From Xiphophorus maculatus (taxonomy: Eukaryota > Chordata > Actinopteri > Cyprinodontiformes > Poeciliidae), in NCBI RefSeq assembly GCF_002775205.1, contig NC_036456.1:6153463-6217462 (forward strand): a stretch of DNA of 64,000 nt. Reading direction: 5' to 3'. Below, one piece after another: positions 23,897 through 35,900 of this stretch. The number at the start of each line of letters is the position of its first letter. Position 1 is the first letter of the stretch. Both the position numbers and the translations under genes were made by a program. A model generated the notes under the pieces. It saw nothing but the letters and a program-made list of their open reading frames with translations. It did not search any database and had not been told where the DNA came from.

Positions 23897-24530
23897 GTTA
23901 TCAATAGTGTTATTAATTTCCATTAAGCCTATAGTGTTTTGACAAATTATATACGCTTTATCCAACATATTTGTGTGCCTAATTCACATGTATCAACAGT
24001 GTCTGTTTTCAGGAAGAGGGAAAAATGTGTAAAGTGTCACAATATTTGGCATTTTAGTTTTTTTTCTTTTTTCGTATTTAATTTCCTCTCCTAGTTAGAA
24101 ATCTCTTGGACTCACCTGTAATGCTAATTAGAGGCCACACCTTGTTTCAACACGTCCCTTTGGTCAAACCACTTTTTATATTTGCTGGAGGTGGCGTAAT
24201 TTTTGTTCATGCCGGTTTCATTGGTTTGCTTTTTAAGATGGTTCTGTTGAACCACAATTCAACAGTAATGTACGGTGGCCGACAGGTGCAAATGCGCAGC
24301 AACAGAGAAACATGCAAACAAAAAAAAAAAACACGCGCACAAATTAAATGCGGCAAGCAAAAAGAGAGACGCAAACACCCCCGAATGAAATGCAGCAAAC
24401 AAAAAGAGAGACGCAAACACCCCCGAATGAAATGCAGCAAACAAAAAGTGTTGAAAACGGAAGTGCTCCAGACCACTAGGGGGAGTCAAAGAAAATAGTA
24501 TTCATTTCTATGGGACCAGATGCAAGATTC

Positions 24531-24991
24531 TTCTTCTTCTTCTTCTTGGTATTTATTGGCGGTTGGCAACAAACTTACAGTAGCATTACCGCCACTTACC
24601 AGTATGGAGTGTGGTTCGAGATGGTCTATAAACTTTCACTTTCTACCTTTTCCCTCCATTAACTCCTGATTAAACATACCCCCACACATACACACCTGCT
24701 TATATTATCCAACTTGCTTATAGCTTTATATACCCCTCTTTGATATTCTTTACACACTCACACCCAACTTGCTCTACTCATATCCTATGAAATAGCTTTG
24801 TTTTTTTAAGATACCGAATAATTATTTGAATATGTCTACTCCCGAAATCTCTCCTCAAAAATTCTATTAAATTAAACCTTTCTTTAATACCTACACACTC
24901 TCTCAGCATGCATCTTCTCTCTTCTTCATGCTTACAACACTCTAAAATAACATGCTCTATTGTTTCAGACTTCTCACAATAATCACACTTT
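24531..24991 (-). mobile_element. 5'-truncated LINE inserted in the foldback element
   Basis: Flanked by a 15-bp duplication CCAGATGCAAGATTC (24516-24530 and 24992-25006). On the minus strand it ends with a (GAA)n tail at 24531-24547 and carries the end of a LINE reverse-transcriptase ORF with a zinc-binding motif (CDYCEKSETIEHVILEC). The 3' region (GGCGGTTGGCAACAAACTTAC.. ACCGCCACTTACCAG) is typical of a fish LINE. This is an insertion by target-primed reverse transcription; the fragment is inactive. Confidence 0.85.
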
Positions 24992-25139
24992 CCAGATGCA
25001 AGATTCAGAGAGATACCTTTACTTTCTTTCAAATTTCTTTCTCTGAATCTTGCATCTGGTCCCATAGAAATGAATACTATTTTCTTTGACTCCCCCTAGT
25101 GGTCTGGAGCACTTCCGTTTTCAACACTTTTTGTTTGCT

Positions 25140-25370
25140 GCATTTCATTCGGGGGTGTTTGCGTCTCTCTTTTTGTTTGCTGCATTTCATTCGGGGGTGT
25201 CTTCTTTTTTGTTTGCGTCTCTCTTTTTGTTTGCTGCATTTCATTCGGGGGTGTTTGCGTCTCTCTTTTTGCTTGCTGCATTTCATTCGGGGGTGTTTGC
25301 GTCTCTCTTTTTGCTTGCTGCATTTCATTCGGGGGTGTTTGCGTCTCTCTTTTTGCTTGCCGCATTTAAT
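25140..25370. repeat. ~43-bp tandem repeat array, right arm
   Basis: Five to six head-to-tail copies of TTTGCTGCATTTCATTCGGG + GGTGTTTGCGTCTCTC, one with a short insertion at about 25201-25212. Matching inverted units lie at 24345-24440. Confidence 0.9.
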
Positions 25371-25443
25371 TTGTGCGCGTGTTTTTTTTGTTTTGTTTGC
25401 ATGTTTCTCTTTTGCTGCGCATTTGCACCTGTCGGCCACCGTA

Positions 25444-26754
25444 GTAATGGGGGAGGAAGTGAAATAATTTACTATAAACCCAGCAACTACTACTATGTAT
25501 GTGAGAACAAGCTTGCACATAATTTTTTTTTATTTTTTTACTGGAACCGATGTGGGAGATGCTGGCTGACATAAAAAAGAAGCGCAATCTGACACCTCAT
25601 GTTCACACTAAGCTTAGTTTATGTTCACTTCTTAGAATCAAGAATGTGCTTAATTTACAGAAGCAGCACACAGAGGCGTCAAAGCAAAGAGAAGTTTGTG
25701 TTCACTTGATTGGCCCTCTTGCAGAAGCATGAAGCAGGAAGCATAAAGCATGACTAATGCTGGTGTGCTGGCATCTTTGCAATGTCGCTTTCCACCAGTT
25801 ATAAAGACAAAGTAGTAATGTAAAAAAAAAAAGTTTTCTTTTACAGTATTTGGTGTAACTTGAAGTTCACTAGTTGTATCACATGGATGGTCTGGATTTA
25901 CAGGCACTCAGTGTTTCGGCTGTTTTGCAGTTTTCATGGAAGTTCGTTCCAGATTTGTGGTGCATAGAAGCTGAATGCTGCTTCTCCGTGTTTGGTTCTG
26001 GTTCTGGGGATGCAGAGCAGAACCAGAACCAGAACGCTAAGCCGTTCAGTGATTTAAAGTGTTTTGATTGCTTTTGTTTTAAATTTATTTTTGTTTGTAC
26101 ATATCTCTGTTTATTCTTTTAATACACTATGTTCAATAAAATCAAACTAAAGCTGAAAAATGATCAACTTTAAGTAAAGATAACAAATATGTTGCAAGGT
26201 TTAAAAAAAAAGAGTGAGAAAAAAAGCTTGTTTGAGGAAGTTTTTTAACTGAAACACTTCCTCAAAACACCCTGCTCTAAGCCGACACCATTTTACTCAG
26301 TTTGTCACATGTTTTATTATTATTCAGAACTCAACAACATTTAAACGTGAACAATTCAAGCTAAATGTTGTTTCTACTCTGTCATTAGTTAGTAGCTCAC
26401 ATTGCAGAGAACGCAGACGTAAAGAATATTTAAGTTCCTTCTCTAATAGACAAACATTAGATTTAGATTTTAAATCAGTTCAGCTAAACTGTTAAGTAGG
26501 TGTCACAGCTTAAATACACATGAAAACATATCATCTCCTAATGATGTGATGTGGTAGCTAAATGATATAACATGGACACACAACATGAAATTAATGTTGA
26601 TTTCATGCAAAACAATCAAGTTTTCTTATTGTCCTTGAACAACAAATGAGTCACTAAATATATTTTTAGTGTTTTGTTGAATTATGTGTTTTTTCCACCA
26701 ATGTGTAACAATGATTACATTTTATTTGTGACTGTTGGACATGAAGCGCTGGAG
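25444..26754. other. 5' flank of gene 3, duplicated non-coding blocks
   Basis: No gene supported. 25757-25820 resembles 11450-11515 upstream of gene 2. 25930-26030 (CCAGATTTGTGGTGCATAGA..) resembles 45620-45720. 26255-26300 is the 46-bp block shared with 9041-9086. Confidence 0.5.
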
Positions 26755-26938
26755 GAACAAGTGTCAACGTATGCTGTAGTGGAAAAAAAACACAGCAGTT
26801 GATCAGAGTGTGAAACGGAAACATGACAGCTGTAAATAGCGAGCATTGAGTTTTATGCTCAGATCCTCTTCAGTTGCTCGGACTTCAGTTTGTCTCTTGC
26901 CAAACCAGAACGACGCGTCACCAGTGTAGGACGTGAAG
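26755..26938 (+). promoter_or_regulatory. Putative promoter / 5' UTR of receptor gene 3
   Basis: Contains AACACAGCAG and GTGTGAAACGGAAAC (ISRE-like GAAANNGAAA at 26812-26822), in the same order and spacing style as in the gene 2 promoter. The start ATG follows at 26939. IRF-type control is inferred. Confidence 0.5.
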
Positions 26939-29900
26939 ATGGACCACGTTTTGCTCTGTGTGCTGGATTTCCTGAGTGAGTACATGACTTTTAATCGAGC
27001 AGATCGAGGAAAATGTGTGAAATGAGAAAATGGGGGGTGAGATGGATTCATTTGCTCTCCAAACTGAGCAAACATCCGTTTTTACACTGTTCAGCTTCAT
27101 ACTGGCTTAAAACAAATACAGAAAGAAAACACAGCTATTTTCCATTTTCTAATAGATGTAATAAAGTATCGATCTTTGTTTTGTGCAGTTCTCAGTTTTC
27201 TCTGCTGTGGAAACTCTCAAGGTAAATGGAAACTCCTTGTTTCTGAATGTTCATGTCAACAAGCCCATTGACTTATAACATTTCCTGTATCATTTTGTTT
27301 CCCCCTGGTTTTGTTATTAATCCCTATCCAGAGGCAACAGAGTCAGTCCTGACTGTGTCTCCATCATGGCTGAGTCCTGGAGCCTCAGTGACTCTGAGCT
27401 GTGAGGTTAAAGATTCATCTGCAGGATGGAGGTTCTACTGGTATAAAATTGTTCCTGATCTGTCACAGAACAACTACAGATATGAGCTGCTGCCTGGTAG
27501 CATCAGTGGGACTGTAGAGAACTCCTTCATCATTACTGGACAGAAACACACAGCAGGATTTGCATGTAGAGCTGGAAGAGGAAACCCAGAGGATTTGACT
27601 CATTACAGTGAACCAAAGTTCATCTGGTCTGCAGGTCAGTTCTGGTTTTGTCCCATCGATGCTCATGTGTTCATCTACTTTATCCATCCATGATTACTGC
27701 CAATCTTTAAAGTCGGCTCTCAAAGATCAAATGCTCACAATGTTCTCCTCAGAGGTATTTCAAATTTGTTTAAAACAAAAATTTAAATTAACTCCATGCA
27801 TAATCAAAATTGTATATGATTTGATGATATCTGCTGTAACACGGTAGATTTTGGTGATTTTATGTTTCTCTCAGGACTCCGAGTTCTTGGGTTGGGTTTT
27901 GTTTATTTCTGTGTTTTTCTGTTCCTCTTTTAGTTTGTTCAGTCGTGTTCTAGCTCACTTTTGTTTAACCCTTTTTGATCGCTCTAGTTTTATCATTGAT
28001 GTTATTTATTTTGGTTAGATCTGTCTCGTTCTTGTCTTCCTTTATATCAGTCCCTTGTAATTTCTAGTTATGCTTATTTTGTTACTCTAGATCTAGTGAT
28101 TCTTTAGTGTCTTAGTTATTTCCTGTTCCTCTGTTTTCTTTTTCTCTCTGTGTGTGTGTTTCTTCCCTGTGCCAGTGTCTCTCCCTCAATCTACCTTAAC
28201 TCTCTCCAACTACCCACCACTGTTATCAATCTGTTCATCAGCCCTGATCTATTGTTTTCTCTCTCTACCTCTGAGTATTTAACCCCGTCTGTTCCAGCCA
28301 CTAGTTGCCAGTTTGTCCTGTTATCCTCTTCATCTTACTTTGTCTTTCTCCTCGTGTCACCAGTTGGATTATTTGGATTCTTGTTCCCTTTTTCATTTAT
28401 TAAATTAACTCAACAATGCCTTCAGCCTGCTGCTTTTGGATCCACTTCACACCTCAACATGGCAGTTTAATTTTTTTCACAGTCTAAACCAAAAGAATAC
28501 AAAAAATACATTGCCTCATATAATTTAAATTCACATTTGTAAAAAAAATGCAAACAAACAGCTGTGGAAAAGAGACAAGTTTTAAAAATAATGACTAAAT
28601 AGTTAAAAGATGAATTGGAACGACACACAGACCAAAAGTTACTATTCCTTTAAGTAGACTATCCACATTTAAGTCATACAGGCAAAAATAAGTCTGTATT
28701 TAATAGACAAAGTGAAAGGCAAGACTGTCCAAATTGAAATGATTCATTATTAATATTAAAACATAAATATGACTCTTTGGGTATAAAAGCTTTTTCTCTC
28801 ATCCTGGATGCAGCCCGTCCTGCCAGCTCTTCTTCATCGTTTAGCTACAGATGACAACAGCACCTCTGCTTGTCTCAGTCTCCATCTTAGCTTTTCATCT
28901 CCAACGTCGTCCTGATGTCTCTCTGTTACATGTGGCTGAATGCCTCCACAGCTCCCCCTAGAAATGTTTTAAAAATCTGCCCCAAACCAAGCTTTGACAG
29001 ACAATCGTGAAATTCAGCCCACACATGGGACTTCACAGGATCTTTTAAAAAGCCTTTTGAGCCCATGGTCCAAATTCAACAGGATGTCGGCCATTTTAGG
29101 ATCAAAGCAACCATTTTGTCTTTTTTAAACATTCATCTGAGCAAACTCCTCAAAACAGCTTTTGACATACAGACTTCAAAAATCACTTAGCAGAGTCTCA
29201 AGGCATTGACGATGAAAAGTTATCAAAATTGTTTTGCTGCGTCAAAACATGCAGACAAAGCCAAACCTCAATTTCTGACCATTCACCATAAAACACCTAG
29301 TTGGAATAAATTGCTCACGATCCCACAGCTGGATGACATGTTATGTTTGACATAATAGACCAGTACTGAACACATTCTCATGCTAATTTGGTGACATCAC
29401 CTTTGTCAAATTCTTTCTTCTTCAGTTCTCGTCTTCTCTTCCTCCATTTTGTCCAGCTTTGTCAACAAACTTTTTTGTCTTCTTTTAAGTCCTTTACACT
29501 GTCGACTGCAATTGGACAGCAACAAGATTTTTAAAAAGTTGGCATTCCAAGAAGCCTACAACAAAATGAAATTACAAACATAAGCAGTGTTATTTAGAAG
29601 TCTTATTCTAATTATGTTTCCGGTCTGAAAATAAAAGTGCAATGTAGTTTAACAAAGCCATCTGTGAAACATCAACTCCCTGAAATAGCACTAAATATTT
29701 TTATATTTTAACTATTATGTTCCTGTGTTTATTGTAAGCAAAGCTAACTTGAGGAATTTGCTAAAGCTCCTAAAAAATTACACAAGTCATTGTCTGCGAG
29801 CGATTAATGGACTCATTAAACCATAACCATCCTTCACCTGCAGGTTGCACCTGATTTCCCTCCTGGAGATCCTCCTCTAGGATTGTCTTATTATTTGTTA

Positions 29901-32900
29901 TCTTTACACGGGTCATGGTAGAATGTGAGGGGTTGTACTCAGAACCTTTAGAACAAACTTAGTAGTTTTCTGGCAATCAGCTGACTACTAAACAACCGAA
30001 CCAAAAATTGTTATTCAGTGATGAAAACGCAAAGACAAAAAAATGGCTCTCTTTATCATGATTATAGCAAGTCTTAAACAACGAATGAAGAAAGTGTTAG
30101 GCTTTAGCCAGAGTTTTGTCTGTCTGTGTTGATTCTTTTCTCCATGTTGTTTTTCAGATTCTCATCCAGCAGCGTCTCTCTCAGTGAGTCCTGACAGAGA
30201 GCAACACTTCACCTCTGAGTCTGTGACTCTGAACTGTGGAGGAAACTCTACTGAGTGGAGAGTGAAGGTGTTTATAAAAAACTCTTATGGGCTGATAGGT
30301 TTTTGGGATGAAGATGATGAAATAACCTCTGAACACCAGTTGTCAGATTGCTCCAACTTGTGGATGATGACTGGTTCCTCATGTACCATTAACAGTCACC
30401 GGTCCCATGAAGCAGTGTACTGGTGTGAATCTGTATCAGGAGAGTTCAGCAATGCAGTCAACATCAGCATAAATGGTATGTTCTATTTCAGAGCTATTTA
30501 AAATGAAGCTAACAGAATTGGTTCAACTCTTCAATGTTTCTCTGCTTCAAATAAGAACCATCAGTGAATGTTTCTAGCAGAATAGTTAGACTGTGGTGTG
30601 GAAAACAGCAAAAAATATGGAGTTATAATTTCTTGCAGAGATTTTGACATAATTAACTTATTACAGAGCATTTGATTTATTTTAATTTAAATTCTTGGTC
30701 CAACAGAGGCACCAGATTCTGTCCTGACTGTGTCTCCATCATGGCCGAGTGCTGGAGCCTCAGTGACTCTGAGCTGTGAGGTTAAAAATTCATCTGCAAA
30801 ATGGAGGTTCTACTGGTTTAAAGTTGTTCCTGATCTGTCACGTGTCAGGTACAGACCTGAGCTGCTACCTGGTAGCTTCAATGGGACTGTAGAGAACTCC
30901 TTCATCATTACTGGACAGAAACACACAGCAGGATTTGCATGTAGAGCTGGAAGAGGAAACCCAGAATATTTGACTAAATACAGTGAACCAACATTTGTCT
31001 GGACCACAGGTCAGTTATGTTGATTTCTTCTCAGTGCTAAAGTGTGATAAGGAGATAAATTAATTAATCTTATTTTCATATGAGACATTGTTCCAATTAA
31101 CAATTAAATCAAGAATAACAGAATGGACTCTGACATTATTTTATTCAAGGGTTAAAGAAAAGAATGACTGTTGAGACTCTTGTTAAATCCACGAGTGAAG
31201 AAAGAAATAACTGCATTTCCATCTGGAAAGACTCAGATGGAGAAAAGACGACAATTAGAAGAGTTTATTGTCATACAGGAATTAAAGTCTTTGGCGCTCG
31301 GGCCCCGGTGACATGTTCGGATTTAATCTTCTGACCCACATGCAGAAATCAACAAGTTCAATAGGGTTTAGGTTTTATTTTCTTCAAACAACTGGCAACA
31401 ATTTACAGGTTTCCTCGAAGTATCAGGGAGTGGCAGTGTCATGCAATCCGTGGCGTCTGGAATGAGTGTTGGGTTATTGGTGGCCAGTAATTAGTTGATC
31501 CGATGCAATGTAAAAAGCTTACTTTGGAATGGACTTGGTGAAGCGTGGAAGAAAGGTGCCCAGGGGTCCTGTGTGGAGATGAGGGGGAATGGTGGAGCAG
31601 GCAGGTAGGTTGGTACTTGCTGGGGGAGTCTCACAGGAGGGAAAACGGTTGAACTGAATCTTCGAGAGAGGTCCAGTGACAAAAACCTAAAGGAAGCAAA
31701 AACAAGAGCTATGAACTTCAGGTTGGTTCTCAAGAGACTGATCAAAAGCTAAAAATAGCCGACAACAAGAGGTGGCCAGAGTGACTACCAGTAGACGTTA
31801 ATCATCCAGCGCTGAGTGAAGGCTCTGATGAGGCCGATGAGCTCCACCTGTGAAGGCTGCCCAGGCTCTCCACCAAGATCCTCGCTGGAAGAGATGCGTT
31901 ACTCGCACTCGCACACACGCACAGGAACCCTGACACACAGCTGGGAATAATGGTTATCGCAACGTTAGCAATAAGCTTCAGATAAGCATTGCCGATGCTG
32001 ATAGAACAGGGGTGGGCACTCCTGGTCCTCGAGGGCCGGTGTCCTGCAACTTTTAGATGCATCTCTACTTCAACACACCTGAGTCAAATAATGAGGTCGT
32101 TAACAGGACTCTGGAGAACTTGACTGCACTTAGGAGGAGATTCAGCTGTTGGATTCAGGTGTGTTGGACCAGGGAGACATCTAAGAGTTACAGGACACCG
32201 GCCCTCGAGGACCAGGAGTGCCCCTGTGATAGAAACATCAGTCCCCCAGGGGCCCGGCACTGGTGGTGGAAGTTGAAAAAGGGTGTGGTACCGGGCAAAT
32301 GGAGGAGAAGGGGTGGTGGTGGGTTGAGCTCGGCTGGAGAGCAAAGGACGCCGTGGATGGAGGTCATTATCAGCTGGGACTTGGACGGTGATTGGACGTG
32401 ACGTGGCTTGGTCCGGCGTTGATAGGTCGACGATTGTGGGCAGGTCGCTTCAATTAACGGGTCCCGGTGGGGATAAAAGAGTCTTCCAGTTTGAATTTGC
32501 GCCTAGGCTTCATTTCAATCTGGAGAGACTCAGATGGAGAAAAGACGACAATTAGAAGAGTTTATTGTCATACAGGAATTAAAGTCTTTGGCGCTCGGGC
32601 CCCGGCTGGGTATAAGGGTTATCTCGTGGTCTCTAGTGGAGAAGCAGTTTGAAGCTTCATTGCCTCATTAACATCCGGTCACCATATCATGCAGAGCTTG
32701 GAATGTGGGAATCACCTGCCGGGATAAATCCATTCTCCTGTCTCTTCTCTGGGCCTTTTCCCTTCACAAAGAAACTTTCCAAAGAATCTGATCTGTTTCT
32801 GACTCATTTTGCTGCTTGTTGCCTCCATGTTGGCGCGCAAGACCTAACCGAGAGAATCCGGTTAAAGGATTTTCAAAATAAAAGATCCTTCAGACTCAGA

Positions 32901-35900
32901 TAATATATTAAACGGAAATATTTAATTCTTTCTTGTGTGGCCGGTACCAATTGGTCCACGGTCCGGTACCGGTCCGGGGTTTGGGGACCACTGCGCTAAC
33001 TGACAAGGAGATGTAGAAGCAGGGAAATTAATGCGGTAACCATGGCGACCTGTAAAAGGCTCCACTGTAGCTGAGTGAGTAACGATAGCTTCTTTTATGA
33101 CCAGGCAATATTGTACATTGTACATTTTAGGACCGGGCAAATGGAGGAGAAGGGGTGGTGGTGGGTTGAGCTCGGCTGGAGAGCAAAGGACGCCATGGAT
33201 GGAGGTCATTATCAGCTGGGACTTGGACGGTGATTGGACGTGACGTGGCTTGGCCCAGTGTTGATAGGTCGACGTCTGTAGGCGGGTCCCTTCAATGGGC
33301 CTTACCAGAGGAGCCGCTTTTCATTGGCTGATGCCCATTCTACGTGGTCACGTGCGTGGCCGTCTCACAAACACACTTAGCTTCCCGTTAGCTAAGTACA
33401 GCATAAAGGCAGCACTGATACAACTTCTACACCTTGAAGCCTGTCTGCTACACAGTCTTACGTTAGCTAAACAGATCAATATGCAATGTGTCTGTATCTG
33501 ACATACACTAACGATTTTATTTTAGCAGAAAAGGCTTTGGACTAAACTGTTACTCATGTTAGCTACGTTAGCACCAAGTACAGCTAGTCAATCAACCATC
33601 GCTGTGTTCAGGGAAGCGCTGATTAATAATCCGGAAATAAATATCAAGCCTGGAAACTTGATATCGTAACGGACTGAATGTTATGTTTTCAACTTAATCT
33701 TTGCTCGTCTTGCGGGGCGCAGGCGGTTGCCACGGTAACAGATGTGCTTAAACTACAAAGAGAGAGAGAGTAAAAAGGTAGGAGTGGTTTTGAGTTGATC
33801 ACCTGTTCGGGTTATTTTACCTTTGTTTACCTTTGCTGTGGCTCATTACAGCCGCTGTAGTTTCTCAACGTTGGACTAATTACCTCGATCGTTTGTGAGT
33901 TGACGTCATTCACAACAAACAGCAAATATATTTCATAAAATTTTAACAAACAAATGGCTTCTACCGCGATAATTATGTGAAATTAAATGAATTATATCCC
34001 AACTTCAGAAGATTTGCCTTTACCTTTACAGAGCTCTTTGGTTCCTCCTATCAGTCTGTAGCTTCTCGTATTGACGTCATCAAACCAAATGTCAGATCTA
34101 CCATAACTGACTGACACCTGCTGGCCTCAGGTTTGCAACCAGCTTGTGACTGAGAAACCAGTAACCTCCTCCCAGATGATGACATGAACTTGTTAGTTCC
34201 TCTGTCCATGTAGTAGCTGATATATTGTGAAAATCTGGTAGAAATGATGCACTAATGCAGTCATGTTTACATAGAAACAACGCGCTGCGAGGCTTTGTTT
34301 GTGACTTGCTGTCACATGGGTCGGTTGTGGGCGGAGCTTGGTAAGGTCCATTAACAGGTCACTGTGGGGATAAAAGGAGTCTTCCAGTTTGAATTTGCGC
34401 CTAGGCTTCATCACTCTTTAATATGCACCATTTATGTAAGCATGGGATTTCCCATCAGCTTAACGAAGATGACGGTCTTTTCACACCAGCAGCTGTGTGA
34501 CCTTGGACAACGGTTCACGAGTTGAAAAAGACAATAACAACTTCTCAGAAAACGTCTCTTATCAGCTTCCAGTGAATAAGCCAAAGTTGTTGTTTTTTTC
34601 ACCACAAGTGAAAAGTCATCATCTTTATCCATCCTAGTTTCATGTGCAAACTGCAATGGTAAATGCAGCGTGACGTCACATGCACAAGATCCCGGCCCCC
34701 CATCGCCCTGCAGGAGGGTAGATGTGGGCGATACCAGGAATTTTGATATCAATCCGATACCAAGTAAATGCAGGGCCAGTACAGCCAATATCAATATCGA
34801 TAATAATACTTTGTCATATTTAACCTTCATAGGATCCAAAAGACTTACGATAGAATTTCACCAATCATCTACATGACAACGAGATACTTTTATCACTACC
34901 AACATTTTTGTTTAGAAACAATGGAACAGTAATAAAACAAAGTTTCCCTTAATATTAGGAAAATAAATCTTTTTTTCAGGTAAAAAAGGAGAAACCACAA
35001 TACAAAAATAAAATAAAAATTCTCTCCTCACTAGACATCCTTTCTAATTCTCTCTTAATATTCAGTGCAAGTATCCGACATCTTCTTTGAAGAGGGGCAA
35101 TAAGAGACCTGGATAATGGATAGGTTGACTCTGGCCCAAAAAATTTTGAAACACTGCTTTAAACCAATTATTCTTTTAACAAGCTCCATTTAGCATTATT
35201 GTTATGCCCCCTTAGGTCTAGGGGTCCAGGGGCAGTAACATAAAATGTGTCCAGAGATAAAAGTGGAATGAAAGAGTGATTTATTACAAAATGAAGGTTT
35301 TCACAGAACCAAAACACAATACAACTTAACCCAATTAAACAAAAGTAAAGGACCAACAAACGCAGAAATCACTGAGTGCAAATTAAATAACAAGATGTGC
35401 AAACACGTCAGTCTAAAGTAACTCAAAACAACCAAAAGGAAAGGACAAAAGGGAGCACCAAAAACCTCCCAAACACAAGCCTCTAGCTTGTTCAAGGTTT
35501 ATCTAAAGCAGATTCACTACTTAACAAAAGAAGCAAGAACAAAATTGTTCAAACAGTCACCAAACACAGAAGGTGGGGGTCAGCTGTACACAACCTCTTC
35601 CTGCTATCTGCCCCACTGGAGGAATGAACTCGGACGTCTTTTATATGCTGCAGGTGGGTCTCATCAACATCTGATTGGCTTTGCTGCTCTCCTGCAGCTT
35701 CTAGGCAGCCAATCAGAAAGCTGTGCCCGCACAGCTGATCCTGCATAATAGAAAAAAACAAAGAGCCTGCACAGCCTCAAGAGGCCAGGGGCCGTAACAC
35801 TCTCCCCCTTAAATTACAAAATCAAGTTTTGTAAATGCTGAATGTTACACAAAACAAAAGAATACTCACATCCTGGACAGGCCATCTGCAAGAACATTTT

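Larger units (their letters stand above)
24271..25443. mobile_element. Foldback (inverted-repeat) element with tandem-repeat arms
   Basis: Arms are inverted copies: the left starts TACGGTGGCCGACAGGTGCA, the right ends with its complement, and both run inward to a shared GAAATGAATACTATTTTCTTTG and GATGCAAGATTC core. Flanks share GTAATG, a likely 6-bp target duplication. Each arm holds a tandem array of a ~43-bp unit (TGCTGCATTTCATTCGGGGG + TGTTTGCGTCTCTC): about two units left, five to six right. No transposase. Family unknown. A LINE fragment interrupts the element near its centre. Confidence 0.8.

Noticed and set aside
24778..25065. 95-codon minus-strand ORF
   Set aside because: It crosses the LINE/foldback junction: its first residues come from the host element and the rest from the LINE, so it is a chimera by chance.
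24271..25443. Possible CRISPR array from regular repeats
   Set aside because: Units are head-to-tail without unique spacers, mirrored in the other arm, and the genome is a fish.
25086..25574. Long repeat-rich ORFs (both strands) over the foldback arms
   Set aside because: They arise because the ~43-bp tandem unit happens to lack stops; the peptide is only the repeated unit and appears in several frames.
32057..32401. 114-codon ORF
   Set aside because: Runs across a hAT MITE and LTR-like repeats; not a gene.
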